The position numbers were made by a program, and so were the translations under genes. The notes beneath the pieces were generated by a model that ran no database searches, was not told where the DNA came from, and saw only the letters and a list, made by a program, of their open reading frames with translations. Positions 1-7,713 of a stretch of DNA of 64,000 nucleotides are shown piece by piece. Each line of letters begins with the position of its first letter. Within the stretch, counting starts at the first letter, position 1. Origin of the DNA: Gordonia rubripertincta (GTDB taxonomy: Bacteria > Actinomycetota > Actinomycetes > Mycobacteriales > Mycobacteriaceae); assembly GCF_038024875.1 (NCBI RefSeq), contig NZ_CP136136.1:248001-312000 (forward strand), in the 5' to 3' direction.

Positions 1-807
1 GTCGTCCAGACGGGTGATGCCCTTGACCATGAACGGTCCGCCCCACTGCTCACGCAGCCACTGGAGGTCCTCCCACGTGGGCGGCGGGGTGCCCATCCAC
101 TCGCCGTAGGCGCCGAAGAAGGTCGGGCCGGGGACACCCTGCGGGGTGAGGTTCGGCGCGGTGAGGTCGGGGATGGTGATCTTGCCGCCCTTGACCCAGT
201 CCAGCGCGTACCGCGGCTTGACCGCGATCTCCGGGCCGAGACGCACCAGCGCCTTGAGGTTCACCTTCTCGGGGATCTCCGGGCTGCCCCAGTCGCGGCC
301 GACGTTGAACACCCAGTCGGTCGTGACGATGAGACCCTTTGCGCCGGCGGCCCGTGCGCGCTCGGCACGACGGAGGATGTCCTCGCGGCTGCCGAGCCAG
401 TAGATCTGGAAGAACACCTTGTCGTTGACGGCGGTGACCTCTTCGACGGCGTGCGAGGCGAAGCTCGACAGGCCCATCGCGGTGCCACGAGCGGCCGCGG
501 CACGTGCGACGGCGACCTCGCCGTCGGGATCGACGGCCTGCACACCGGTCGGCGAGATCATCACCGGGAAAGACAGCTCCTGCCCCATCACCGAGGTGGT
601 CATCTCACGCTCCGGCTGCGCGCCGACAACGTGTGGCGCCCAACCCAGTTCGTTGAAAGCCTGCACATTGTCGTCGAGGGTCACCCCGGCCTGCGTGCCG
701 GCGACCAGCGACGAGTAGACCGACTTCGGCAGTCGCTTCTTCGCCCGGCGCTGGGCCTCGGTGACCGTTTCGAACCAGGGGTTCTTCGCCCAGGGGTTGA
801 GAGCCAT
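1..807 (-). CDS. mftD: MftD, mycofactocin-system FMN dehydrogenase (3' end outside window)
   Basis: FMN-dependent alpha-hydroxy-acid dehydrogenase-like enzyme of mycofactocin maturation. In the known pathway MftD oxidatively deaminates the AHDP intermediate to give premycofactocin. The 269 in-window residues begin MALNPWAKNPWFETV and keep family features: the VMISPTG strand, the FFQIYWLGSR segment and a KGI strand at the window edge. The protein continues past position 1, so the C-terminal active-site His/Arg block is not visible. The ATG at 807 is the only good start before the window edge. It lies 94 bp downstream of mftC on the same strand, so it is the fourth gene of the mft operon. I am confident of the family because of the mftA-B-C context. 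Confidence 0.93.
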   Translation of the reverse strand, partial: MALNPWAKNPWFETVTEAQRRAKKRLPKSVYSSLVAGTQAGVTLDDNVQAFNELGWAPHVVGAQPEREMTTSVMGQELSFPVMISPTGVQAVDPDGEVAVARAAAARGTAMGLSSFASHAVEEVTAVNDKVFFQIYWLGSREDILRRAERARAAGAKGLIVTTDWVFNVGRDWGSPEIPEKVNLKALVRLGPEIAVKPRYALDWVKGGKITIPDLTAPNLTPQGVPGPTFFGAYGEWMGTPPPTWEDLQWLREQWGGPFMVKGITRLDD

Positions 808-849
808 TTATCCTACTCACTCACTATTCTCGGATGCGTGCCATCGCCC

Positions 850-866
850 GGGATACACGTGTACCC
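850..866. promoter_or_regulatory. Palindrome in the mftC-mftD gap
   Basis: The 94-bp gap between mftC and mftD contains a perfect 10-bp palindrome TACACGTGTA (854-863), with two further G:C pairs outside one A/C mismatch. It could be an internal operator, an mRNA hairpin or chance. No promoter elements were identified with confidence. Confidence 0.25.
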
Positions 867-901
867 AGGGGAGGACTCGACACTGTTGGGCCGCGGGCGG
901 A

Positions 902-2191
902 TTACCGCGCAGCAGGGGCGAACCCGGCGAGCGGGTTCTCATCACAGGACTTGGTGGGCCGACCGACCGGGGTGAGGTCACCGTCGGGCCGACGCGTCAT
1001 GAGCGTCAGCGGGGTTCCGCGCGAATGATCCTTGTTCGCCGTCGGTTTGGTGCGTTCGCCGGCGAGGAGTTCTTCGCCGTAGCCCTGCACGCACTCGGGG
1101 TCCGGTCCGGCCAGCGGCAGACCGGTGAAGAACTTGGCCGCCATGCAGCCACCACGGCAGGCGTCGAAGTGCGCACACTTGGTGCAGGCACCGGCGTTCT
1201 GCGGTTCACGCAGTTCGGTGAACAGATCCGAGCGCTGCCAGATCTCCTGGAATCCGCCGTCCGACAGGATGTTCCCGGCGAGGAAGTTCTCGTGGATCGC
1301 GAACGGGCAGGCGTACACGTCGCCGACCGGGTCGATGAGGCACACGACGCGTCCTGCACCGCAGAGGTTGAGACCGGGCAGACCGCCGCCGGAATCCCCG
1401 CCGAAGGCCGACAGGTGGAAGAACGAGTCGCCGGTCAGCACGCGATCACCATGTGCGACAAGCCAATCGTAAAGCTCACGCTGTTGTTCGGGCAGCGGGT
1501 GCAGGTCGTCCCACACGTCGGCGCCACGGCCGGACGGACGCAGGCGGGTGATGCGCAGGGTGGCGTTGTACCGGTCGGCCAAGGCCTTGAACTCGTCGAG
1601 CTGCGCGACGTTCTGCCGCGTCATGACGACACTGATCTTGGCATCGGAGAAGCCGGCCTCGGCGAGGTTCTCGAGCGCCCGGACCGCCATGTCGAACGAA
1701 CCCGGACCGCGCACGGCGTCGTTGACCTCGGCGGTCGCGCCGTCGAGGGAGATCTGGACGTCGACGTAGTCCGACGCGGCCAGGCGTGCGGCGACCTTCT
1801 TGTCGATGCGCAAACCGTTGGTGGAGAACTTGACTCCCACCTGGTGGCTGGTGGCGTAGTCGACGAGCTCCCAGAAATCGGGGCGCACGGTCGGCTCGCC
1901 GCCGCCGATGTTCACGTAGAAGACCTGCATGCGCTGCAGTTCGTCGATGATCGCCTTGCACTGTTCGGTCGACAGCTCGCGCGGATCACGCTTGCCCGAC
2001 GAGGACAGGCAGTGCACGCATGCCAGGTTGCAGGCGTAGGTGAGTTCCCACGTCAGGCAGATCGGCGCGTCGAGACCGCGCTCGAACTGGTCGACGAGGC
2101 GTCCGACCTTGGGCACCTGGTCGGCGGGCGCACTCGCCCGCGGGGAGGTCACGAGTTCGGCTGCGGTGGGCGGCATCTCGATGGTCGTCAT
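902..2191 (-). CDS. mftC: MftC, mycofactocin radical SAM maturase
   Basis: Radical SAM/SPASM enzyme that decarboxylates and then crosslinks the C-terminal Val-Tyr of MftA. The radical SAM cluster motif CNLACVHC is at residues 54-61 (Cys54, 58, 61), followed by NIGGGEPTVRPDF. The C-terminal SPASM region has cysteines in CGAGRVVCLIDPVGDVYAC and CTKCAHFDACRGGC. The ATG at 2191 is chosen because AGGACC sits 6 bases upstream; an in-frame extension to 2227 has no better signal. The protein is 429 aa with a C-terminal tail (about 50 aa) that ends near KSCDENP. It lies 69 bp after mftB in the mft operon. Confidence 0.96.
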   Translation of the reverse strand: MTTIEMPPTAAELVTSPRASAPADQVPKVGRLVDQFERGLDAPICLTWELTYACNLACVHCLSSSGKRDPRELSTEQCKAIIDELQRMQVFYVNIGGGEPTVRPDFWELVDYATSHQVGVKFSTNGLRIDKKVAARLAASDYVDVQISLDGATAEVNDAVRGPGSFDMAVRALENLAEAGFSDAKISVVMTRQNVAQLDEFKALADRYNATLRITRLRPSGRGADVWDDLHPLPEQQRELYDWLVAHGDRVLTGDSFFHLSAFGGDSGGGLPGLNLCGAGRVVCLIDPVGDVYACPFAIHENFLAGNILSDGGFQEIWQRSDLFTELREPQNAGACTKCAHFDACRGGCMAAKFFTGLPLAGPDPECVQGYGEELLAGERTKPTANKDHSRGTPLTLMTRRPDGDLTPVGRPTKSCDENPLAGFAPAAR

Positions 2192-2260
2192 CGTGTCGGT
2201 CCTAGGGTCGAGGCGGAAGCGGAGCACCGATCGGGGCTGTCGATCGGCGGTGGTGGTCGG

Positions 2261-2620
2261 TCAGGCCGCGCGGGGCGTGATCATCGCGCTGTCGGCCAGT
2301 GCCGTGAGCGCCTGCACGTACAGGGGCCGCTGTGCAGGCGTGACGCCCGCTGCGAGGAGGGCTGCCTCGGCGGAGTCGTGATCGACGAGCGACTGAACGA
2401 TCCCGACCACGGTCAGGTTCTTGAGGAACGAGAGCTTGCGGGTACCGAAGTGGTACAGCAGGGCGCCGAACGGCTCGGGGCGCAGCGCCACCTTCGGGTT
2501 GAGTTCCCACGCGGCGAACGTGTCGAAGCCGGCGGGGGCATCGGGGGCTGGGGTGTCGAACCGGACCCCGGCGACCGCAGAACGGTCGCCGGAGGTCGGA
2601 TTCGATGTCGGGGCTGACAT
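2261..2620 (-). CDS. mftB: MftB, mycofactocin RRE chaperone
   Basis: Small peptide-recognition (RRE-type PqqD-like) protein that binds the MftA precursor and delivers it to MftC. The 119-aa product has the conserved block WELNPKVALRPEPFGALLYH followed by FGTRKLSFLKN, diagnostic of MftB. Its ATG overlaps the mftA stop codon by one base (TGATG), so translation is probably coupled. The N-terminal 35 residues before this block are low complexity and poorly conserved. It contains an in-frame CACCCCAG (about 2548-2555, complement), which is therefore a genuine instance of the motif that marks frameshifts elsewhere in this window. Confidence 0.95.
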   Translation of the reverse strand: MSAPTSNPTSGDRSAVAGVRFDTPAPDAPAGFDTFAAWELNPKVALRPEPFGALLYHFGTRKLSFLKNLTVVGIVQSLVDHDSAEAALLAAGVTPAQRPLYVQALTALADSAMITPRAA

Positions 2621-2727
2621 CAGTAGACCCCGCACATCCCATCGATCGACACCTCTTCGACGAGCGACTCGGCGATGAGTTCGGTCTCGTTCGAGTTTGC
2701 AGCGGTAACCGCGGACTGGTCGGCCAT
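2620..2727 (-). CDS. mftA: MftA, mycofactocin precursor peptide
   Basis: A 35-residue ribosomally made precursor. It starts MADQSAVTAANSNE, has an acidic leader (ESLVEEVS) and ends in IDGMCGVY, the conserved mycofactocin core whose terminal Val-Tyr becomes the redox cofactor. A near-perfect ribosome binding site AGGAGG (2736-2741, complement) lies 8 bases before the ATG. A longer reading from 2734 in another frame is a shadow. It is the first gene of the minus-strand mft operon and diverges from mftR across about 160 bp. Identification rests on the exact C-terminus and the gene order. Confidence 0.97.
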   Translation of the reverse strand: MADQSAVTAANSNETELIAESLVEEVSIDGMCGVY

Positions 2728-2770
2728 GATCCATACCTCCTGATCTTCTAAGTGACTCGGATCACGATGG

Positions 2771-2799
2771 ACTATAGTGGCACTCGGTGCAGATTTCTA
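2771..2799 (-). promoter_or_regulatory. Candidate mftA promoter
   Basis: Reading the complement, TAGAAA (2799-2794) and TATAGT (2776-2771) are separated by 17 bases, giving a reasonable -35/-10 pair. The -10 box ends 43 bases before the mftA start, leaving room for the AGGAGG site. This is pattern matching only. Confidence 0.45.
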
Positions 2800-2813
2800 C
2801 CGCTAGAGCAAAA

Positions 2814-2829
2814 CTGCCCGTTCGGACAG
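2814..2829. promoter_or_regulatory. Candidate MftR operator between mftA and mftR
   Basis: CTGCCCGTTCGGACAG is an inverted repeat with one mismatch (7-bp arms, 2-bp centre), between the divergent mftA promoter and the mftR start. MftR is a TetR-type repressor, so an operator is expected here. The assignment is inference. Confidence 0.4.
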
Positions 2830-2887
2830 GCGATTCGGGCCCCTTCGGCCCGCTGCGCGGGAACGGATCCCATATGGTGAGGTCTCG

Positions 2888-3517
2888 ATGACTCCGACGA
2901 CACAGCAGGACGCGGCCCCCGGGCGGGCCGCACCCGGGCGACGCCCGATCTCCTCACGCGCCCGGATCAGCGCGCTCGCGATCGGCCTGTTCACCACCCG
3001 GGGTTTCGAGGAGACCAGCGTGGACGACATCGCCGAGGCCGCGGGCATCGCGCGTCGCACGCTGTTCCGGTACTACTCGTCGAAGAACGAGATCCCGTGG
3101 GGAGAGTTCGACGAGCATCTGGGCGAGCTACGCGGACTCCTCGCCCAGATCCCCACCGACATCCCCATGGCCGACGCCCTCGTGGATGCCCTGGTCGTGT
3201 TCAACCGGGTGCCACCGGAAGAGCTCGAGAACCACCGCCGGCGCATGTCCCTGCTGCTCGGAGTTCCGGCACTCCAAGCACATTCGATGATCATGTACGC
3301 GGACTGGCGCCACGTCATCGCCGAGTTCTGCGCGGCCCGGCTCGGTCTGGACGAGAACGATCACCTGCCCCAGACCATCGGGTGGTTGTGCTTGGGCGCG
3401 GCACTCGCCGCCTACGAGCAGTGGCTGGCCGACCCCGACGCCGACCTCGAGAGACTGATCAGCGACGGCGCGCGGACCGTCGCCACCGGTGTCGCATCAC
3501 TGACCCGCGTGCCATGA
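2888..3517 (+). CDS. mftR: MftR, TetR-family regulator of the mycofactocin locus
   Basis: TetR-family DNA-binding protein, 209 aa. The helix-turn-helix is at about residues 25-75 (GFEETSVDDIAEAAGIARRT followed by LFRYYSSKNEIPWG). The C-terminal half keeps the stretch VPALQAHSMIMYADWR and LAAYEQWLAD typical of MftR proteins. Family members repress mft genes and are reported to respond to long-chain acyl-CoAs. It diverges from mftA, the usual mycobacterial arrangement. The ATG at 2888 is the first in-frame start; the upstream GAGGT is a weak ribosome site. Confidence 0.92.
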   Translation: MTPTTQQDAAPGRAAPGRRPISSRARISALAIGLFTTRGFEETSVDDIAEAAGIARRTLFRYYSSKNEIPWGEFDEHLGELRGLLAQIPTDIPMADALVDALVVFNRVPPEELENHRRRMSLLLGVPALQAHSMIMYADWRHVIAEFCAARLGLDENDHLPQTIGWLCLGAALAAYEQWLADPDADLERLISDGARTVATGVASLTRVP

Positions 3518-3586
3518 TCGGCGGGGCCGACCACGCCGGCCCCGAGAGGGCCTCGTGGGACACCCACCGGTTGGTCTATCCTGAAG

Positions 3587-3600
3587 TAGAACGTGTTCTA
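3587..3600. promoter_or_regulatory. KstR-type operator upstream of the KshB-like gene
   Basis: TAGAACGTGTTCTA is a perfect 14-bp palindrome matching the published KstR consensus TnnAACnnGTTnnA. It lies 44 bp before the reductase ATG at 3645. KstR is the TetR repressor of cholesterol catabolism in mycolic-acid actinobacteria. No KstR gene is in this window. Confidence 0.88.
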
Positions 3601-3644
3601 ATTCGGCCCGGTTCGCCCGGTCCTCGACGTCGGAGAGCTGCTAC

Positions 3645-4703
3645 ATGCCTGACCTGACCCCTCACGGCTCACGAAGCGTGATCCTCACGGTGGCCGAGGT
3701 GATCGATGAGACGTCCGATGCCAAGTCCATCGCCTTCGAGGTCCCCGAGACGTCGTCGGCCGCATTCACCGACTACAAGCCGGGACAGTTCCTCACCCTG
3801 CGCATCCCGAGCGAGCAGACCGGCTCGGTGGCCCGCTGCTACTCGCTGGCCTCGTCGCCGTACACCGACGCTCGCCCCAAGGTGACCGTGAAGCGCACCG
3901 TCGACGGGTACGGCTCCAACTGGGTCTGCGACAACCTCGCCCCCGGCTCCCAGGTCGAGGTGCTGCCGCCGTCGGGCGTCTTCACCCCCAAGTCCTACGA
4001 CGACCCGTTGCTCCTCATCGCCGCGGGCAGTGGCGTGACGCCGGTGATGTCGATCCTCAAGGCGGCGCTGAAGAAGAGCAGCGCGCCGATCGTCTTCTTC
4101 TACGCGAATCGCACCGAGAGCGACGTGATCTTCGCCGCCGAGCTGCGCGACCTGCTCCACGCCCACGCCGACCGGCTCACCGTCGTCCACTGGCTGGAGA
4201 GCCTGCAGGGGCTACCCACCGCGGCGGCTCTGGCCTCGGTGTTCGCGCCGTACTCGACCACCCACACCGCCTACATGTGCGGACCCGGCCCCTTCATGGA
4301 TGCCGTCCACAAGGCCCTGGCACAGGCGAACTTCCCGCACCACAACGTCCACACCGAGGTGTACAACTCGCTGTCCGGCGACCCGTTCGCCGACGTCGAG
4401 CTCGAGGAGGTCAGCGAGGAGGACCAGGCGTCCGCCGCCACCGTCGAAGTCGAACTCGACGGTGAGACCCACACCCTGACCTGGCCGCGCAAGCGGACGC
4501 TCATCGACGTGATGCTGGCGGCCGGTCTCGATGCCCCGTACTCCTGTCAGGAAGGCGAATGCGGTTCCTGCGCCTGCACTCTCACCGAGGGCTCCGTCGA
4601 CATGGACAACGCCGGCGCCCTCGACCCCGAGGACATCGCGGACGGGTACATCCTGGGCTGCCAGGCCCACCCGACCTCGGACTCGCTCAAGATCGAGTTC
4701 TGA
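3645..4703 (+). CDS. kshB: KshB-like ferredoxin reductase (3-ketosteroid 9-alpha-hydroxylase reductase)
   Basis: 352-aa reductase that passes electrons from NAD(P)H through FAD and a 2Fe-2S cluster to a Rieske oxygenase. Domain order is an FAD-binding barrel (RCYSLASSP near residue 64-72), an NAD-binding domain (IAAGSGVTPVMSIL and MCGPGPFMDAV) and a C-terminal plant-type ferredoxin with Cys301, Cys306, Cys309 and Cys339. Length and domain order fit KshB, the reductase partner of KshA in steroid ring B opening. The perfect KstR box 44 bp upstream supports that role over other members such as phenylacetate or Hmp reductases. No KshA oxygenase is in the window. Confidence 0.85.
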   Translation: MPDLTPHGSRSVILTVAEVIDETSDAKSIAFEVPETSSAAFTDYKPGQFLTLRIPSEQTGSVARCYSLASSPYTDARPKVTVKRTVDGYGSNWVCDNLAPGSQVEVLPPSGVFTPKSYDDPLLLIAAGSGVTPVMSILKAALKKSSAPIVFFYANRTESDVIFAAELRDLLHAHADRLTVVHWLESLQGLPTAAALASVFAPYSTTHTAYMCGPGPFMDAVHKALAQANFPHHNVHTEVYNSLSGDPFADVELEEVSEEDQASAATVEVELDGETHTLTWPRKRTLIDVMLAAGLDAPYSCQEGECGSCACTLTEGSVDMDNAGALDPEDIADGYILGCQAHPTSDSLKIEF

Positions 4704-4740
4704 CCGGTAGTTGGCGAACAACCCGAAGGAGCACGACGAC

Positions 4741-5125
4741 GTGACACCCATCCGGAAGTCTCGACCGGTCCACCTCGCTCGCGGCCTGGCGGTGATGCTC
4801 CTCGGCATCGGCGTGCTCCATTTCGTCGCACCCCAAACCGTTCGACGAGATCATCCCGGAGGAGATCCCCGGCGATCCGCGTACGCTGACCCACCTGTCC
4901 GGCGTCGCCGAGATCGGCCTGGGCGCCGGACTTCTCGTGCCTCGGACTCGCCGAATCTCCGGAGCGTTGTCGGCCCTGTTGTTTCTCGCCGTCTATCCCG
5001 CCAACCTCAACATGGTGCGACTGTGGTGGGACAAGCCGCTGCCCTACCGGATCGTCGCCGTGGCACGCCTGCCGTTGCAGTTCCCGATGATCTGGGCGGC
5101 CATCCGCGTGGCGCGCGAGGGCTGA
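4741..5125 (+). pseudogene. DoxX-like small membrane protein, frame broken by one extra C
   Basis: A GTG start at 4741 is preceded by AAGGAG. The first frame reads a hydrophobic segment (GLAVMLLGIGVLHFVAP) and then derails at the C4 run 4831-4834 (context GCACCCCAAACC). If one C is removed, the protein continues PKPFDEIIPEEIPGD through two more hydrophobic segments (SGALSALLFLAVYPANLNMV and FPMIWAAIRVAREG) to the stop at 5125. That gives 127 aa with about four membrane segments, typical of small DoxX-like proteins. The break matches the context of five other frameshifts here, so the gene is probably intact in the organism. Function unknown. Confidence 0.8.
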
Positions 5126-5126
5126 C

Positions 5127-5873
5127 TCATCTCTGCCCACGGAAGTACGCGCGTTCCTCGGGCGTCCGGTGCTCGATCGCGTAACTCAGTGCCGTGCGGC
5201 CCATTCGAGCCGCGTTCTCCTCGAGGTACGTCAGGAGTGTCTGCTCGTCGACGCGCTTGCCCGTCTCCCGGAGCATCCACCCGAAGGCTTTCTGGATGAG
5301 GTCGCGACGGTCGTCGCGGACGAGCGGCGCCACGGCGAGAAGTGCTGACGCATCACTGTGTTCGATGTGTGCGAAGGTCGCGATGATCCCCACCCGACGC
5401 CGCCACAGGTCGTCGTCGGCCGCATGGGCGAGGATCACGCCCAGCTCGCCGCAGAGTCTGCAGAACTCGCCGAGTACCGGATCGGCCGAGGAGTCCACGA
5501 GATCCCAGTTGTTCACCCGGCCTCGACGAACCGCATCGAGGTACAGCTCGACCCACCGCGTGGCCTCGTCCCAGTCCGGGCCCGATCGCGGCCGCAGGGC
5601 TCGTTCGAACTCACCTCGGAGCAGGGCCAGCGCGATGAATCGATGTTCGTGGACCGGCGAATCCAGCAGGGCGACAACCTCGCCGGCGTCGATGCCGCGG
5701 AAGCGTCTGGCGATCGCCCGCTGCTGCGGCACGCGCAGGCCGATGAACTCGTCGCCCTCGCCGTAGCCGCCGGGGCGGGCCTGGAAGAACCTGGCGAGGT
5801 CGACGGCACGCCGGGGGTCGGCGACCTCGGCGGCGGCAGCGCGCACCGCCGCGGCCGTCAGCTCGGCACCCAC
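5127..5873 (-). CDS. AlkD-like DNA alkylation repair protein
   Basis: 248-aa HEAT-like-repeat protein of the DNA alkylation repair (AlkD/AlkC) group, which excises bulky or cationic alkylated bases. Family marks include RARPGGYGEGDEFIG-type sequence near residues 28-45, GLRVPQQRAIARRF, WELY/WVELYLDAV and the terminal KAFGWMLRETGKR block. The stop is 1 bp from the convergent DoxX-like gene end, so there is no room for a separate terminator. Length is normal for the family. The exact substrate is not predictable from sequence. Confidence 0.85.
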   Translation of the reverse strand: MGAELTAAAVRAAAAEVADPRRAVDLARFFQARPGGYGEGDEFIGLRVPQQRAIARRFRGIDAGEVVALLDSPVHEHRFIALALLRGEFERALRPRSGPDWDEATRWVELYLDAVRRGRVNNWDLVDSSADPVLGEFCRLCGELGVILAHAADDDLWRRRVGIIATFAHIEHSDASALLAVAPLVRDDRRDLIQKAFGWMLRETGKRVDEQTLLTYLEENAARMGRTALSYAIEHRTPEERAYFRGQR

Positions 5874-5878
5874 CGGCG

Positions 5879-7084
5879 CTAGAGCAGGTCGGCGATGGGG
5901 GTCGGCGTCTGCAGCTTCGGCCGGGTCTTCATCACCGCACCGACCTTGCCCGCGCCGACGACGCCGGTGAGCATGCCGTCCCGGCTGTAATAGGCCACGA
6001 ACTTCTTTCCGTCGTCGGAGACGACGTGGACGGTGTCGCCGGCGCGAGGAGCACCGAGGACCTGGATCTTGACGTCGAACTGGTCGCTCCAGAAGTACGA
6101 GACCGCCGCGGTCACGGCGTCACCACCGGTGATCTGGTGCGCGACGACCGAAGCCTGATCGACCGTGTGATTCCAGTGCTCGACGCGATGCGGGGCGCCC
6201 TCGTCGTCGCGCCAGTTGGCGACGTCACCGAGTGCGTAAACGTCGTCGACGCTGGTGTGTCCGGTTGCATCGCAGGCGATTCCGCCGCCCACCTCGCGCG
6301 GCGCCAGTTCGATCCCGGAGCCTTCCAAGTAGCCGGTGACGGGAGTGGAACCGATGCCGACGACCACGAGGTCGGCGGCGAGTTCGGTGCCGTCGGCGAG
6401 CTTCACCGCGGCGACCTTCGGTCCGTTCGCGCCCTCGGTCACGACGATCTCGGCGACACCGACCCCGGTGCGCAGATCCACGCCGTTGTCGATGTGGAGC
6501 CGGGACACCAGCTTGCCGATCTCCTCGCCGAGCGCCACCGCCAGCGGGGTGGGGGCGGGTTCGACGAGGCTCACGCTCAACCCGCGCGAGGTGAGACTTG
6601 CGGCCACCTCACAACCGATGAAGCCGGCGCCGATGACCACGGCCGTCGAGGCGGAATCGATCTCCTCGCGCAGTGCGACCGCGTCGTCGTAGGTGCGGAT
6701 CATGTGTACCCCGGCAACGGCGTCGGCGAGGCCCGGGAACGGCCGCGGGTCGAGACCGGTGGCCAGCACCAGGGTGTCGTAGGCGAGCCTGTCACCGGAG
6801 GCCAGGGTGACGGTCTTCTCCGTCGGCGACACCGAGGTCACCGCGGAGCCCAACCGCAGGGTGATGTCGGATTCGCCGTAGAACTCGGCCGGTTTGAGGT
6901 CGACGCGATCGTCCTTGCCCAGCAACACCGACTTCGAGAGCGGCGGACGGTCATAGGGAGGATGGTTCTCGGCCCCCACCAGGGTGATCGGATCGGTGAA
7001 CCCGTTGTTGCGCAGGTTCTCCGCGGCCCTGATCCCGCCCAGGCCCGCCCCGACGATCACGACGCCCGCCCCTGATCCACTCAT
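5879..7084 (-). CDS. FAD-dependent ferredoxin/rubredoxin reductase
   Basis: 401-aa flavoprotein of the pyridine-nucleotide-disulphide oxidoreductase class. It has an N-terminal FAD motif (VVIVGAGLGGIRAAENLR), the PYDRPPLSK signature of ferredoxin reductases, a central NAD motif (VVIGAGFIGCEVAASL) and the YALGDVA FAD-contact motif. The ATG at 7084 follows GAGGGGA; an extension to 7195 lacks a ribosome site. By recall it matches M. tuberculosis Rv0688, which also lies between the str operon and the mft locus. It probably reduces a ferredoxin for P450s or oxygenases; the partner is not identified. Confidence 0.87.
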   Translation of the reverse strand: MSGSGAGVVIVGAGLGGIRAAENLRNNGFTDPITLVGAENHPPYDRPPLSKSVLLGKDDRVDLKPAEFYGESDITLRLGSAVTSVSPTEKTVTLASGDRLAYDTLVLATGLDPRPFPGLADAVAGVHMIRTYDDAVALREEIDSASTAVVIGAGFIGCEVAASLTSRGLSVSLVEPAPTPLAVALGEEIGKLVSRLHIDNGVDLRTGVGVAEIVVTEGANGPKVAAVKLADGTELAADLVVVGIGSTPVTGYLEGSGIELAPREVGGGIACDATGHTSVDDVYALGDVANWRDDEGAPHRVEHWNHTVDQASVVAHQITGGDAVTAAVSYFWSDQFDVKIQVLGAPRAGDTVHVVSDDGKKFVAYYSRDGMLTGVVGAGKVGAVMKTRPKLQTPTPIADLL

Positions 7085-7149
7085 TTCGTCCCCTCTCACC
7101 GCGGACACCGTTCCTCCCGGGATGTCCGAGGACACCCCGACGACTTGCC

Positions 7150-7713
7150 TCAGCGGGTCACGTCTCCGACCGGTTGCAGGTCGGACAACAGCCAATTCCC
7201 GTCGACCTTACGCATAAGTGCCCACCTCGCGGTAGGGGTCGTCTCCCCGCCCCCATCGGCAGGTTCCCTAAAGCCTATAGGTTTTACGCCGTCTGTGACA
7301 GCCACCGTCTGGTCGACGAACACGAGGACCCGCGCGCGGTCGGCGGAGCTGTCGGTCAGACCGGTCCCGACGACTCGTCCGGTCATCGACACCGAGGCGG
7401 CCCGTGCACCGGGCAGCACCACGTCGACACCGCGATTGCGGTATTCGAGTCGCAACGGATCGGTGAGCAATGTGTCCGTTCGGCGACGCTGGTCTGGAGG
7501 GTCGTCCGGCCCGAATGTCGTGAGTGCCGCGACCGCCCCGCCCGCCGCCGACAGAATCGCCGCGCGCTCGGCTTCCCCGGGCTCCGGGTCCGATCGCAGC
7601 ACCCCGACCCAGGCGACCAGCGCGACGACGAGCGCAGTCACGGTGACGACGGCCAGGGCTGCGAGACGGCGGCGTTGCCGACGGGTGGGACGCGGTTCCA
7701 GGAGATCGCTCAC
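7150..7713 (-). CDS. Mce-associated membrane protein (Mam) 4
   Basis: 187-aa protein with a short basic N-terminus (RPTRRQRRRLAAL), one membrane helix (AVVTVTALVVALVAWVGVL) and an extracytoplasmic NTF2-like domain ending in WALMRKVDGNWLLSDLQPV. This is the architecture of Mce-associated proteins, which accompany Mce lipid or steroid importers. GTG at 7713 is chosen because it overlaps the upstream stop (GTGA); the longer frame from 7740 would overlap too far. It is the last of four tandem genes of the same type. Confidence 0.72.
   Translation of the reverse strand: MSDLLEPRPTRRQRRRLAALAVVTVTALVVALVAWVGVLRSDPEPGEAERAAILSAAGGAVAALTTFGPDDPPDQRRRTDTLLTDPLRLEYRNRGVDVVLPGARAASVSMTGRVVGTGLTDSSADRARVLVFVDQTVAVTDGVKPIGFREPADGGGETTPTARWALMRKVDGNWLLSDLQPVGDVTR

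Noticed and set aside
2548..2555. CACCCCAG in mftB as a seventh frameshift
   Set aside because: The current frame is coupled to mftA by TGATG and reads straight into the conserved MftB block, so this copy of the motif is genuine.
761..2617. 618-aa open frame on the plus strand across mftB-mftC
   Set aside because: It is antisense to well-supported mft genes and has the Gly/Arg/Val-rich composition typical of shadows in GC-rich DNA.
4741..5125. True pseudogenisation of the DoxX-like gene, and likewise of rpsG, rpsL and three others
   Set aside because: The identical C4 context in six genes, including essential ones, makes a shared sequence error the better explanation. A programmed frameshift was also considered, but it would be unprecedented for rpsG and rpsL.
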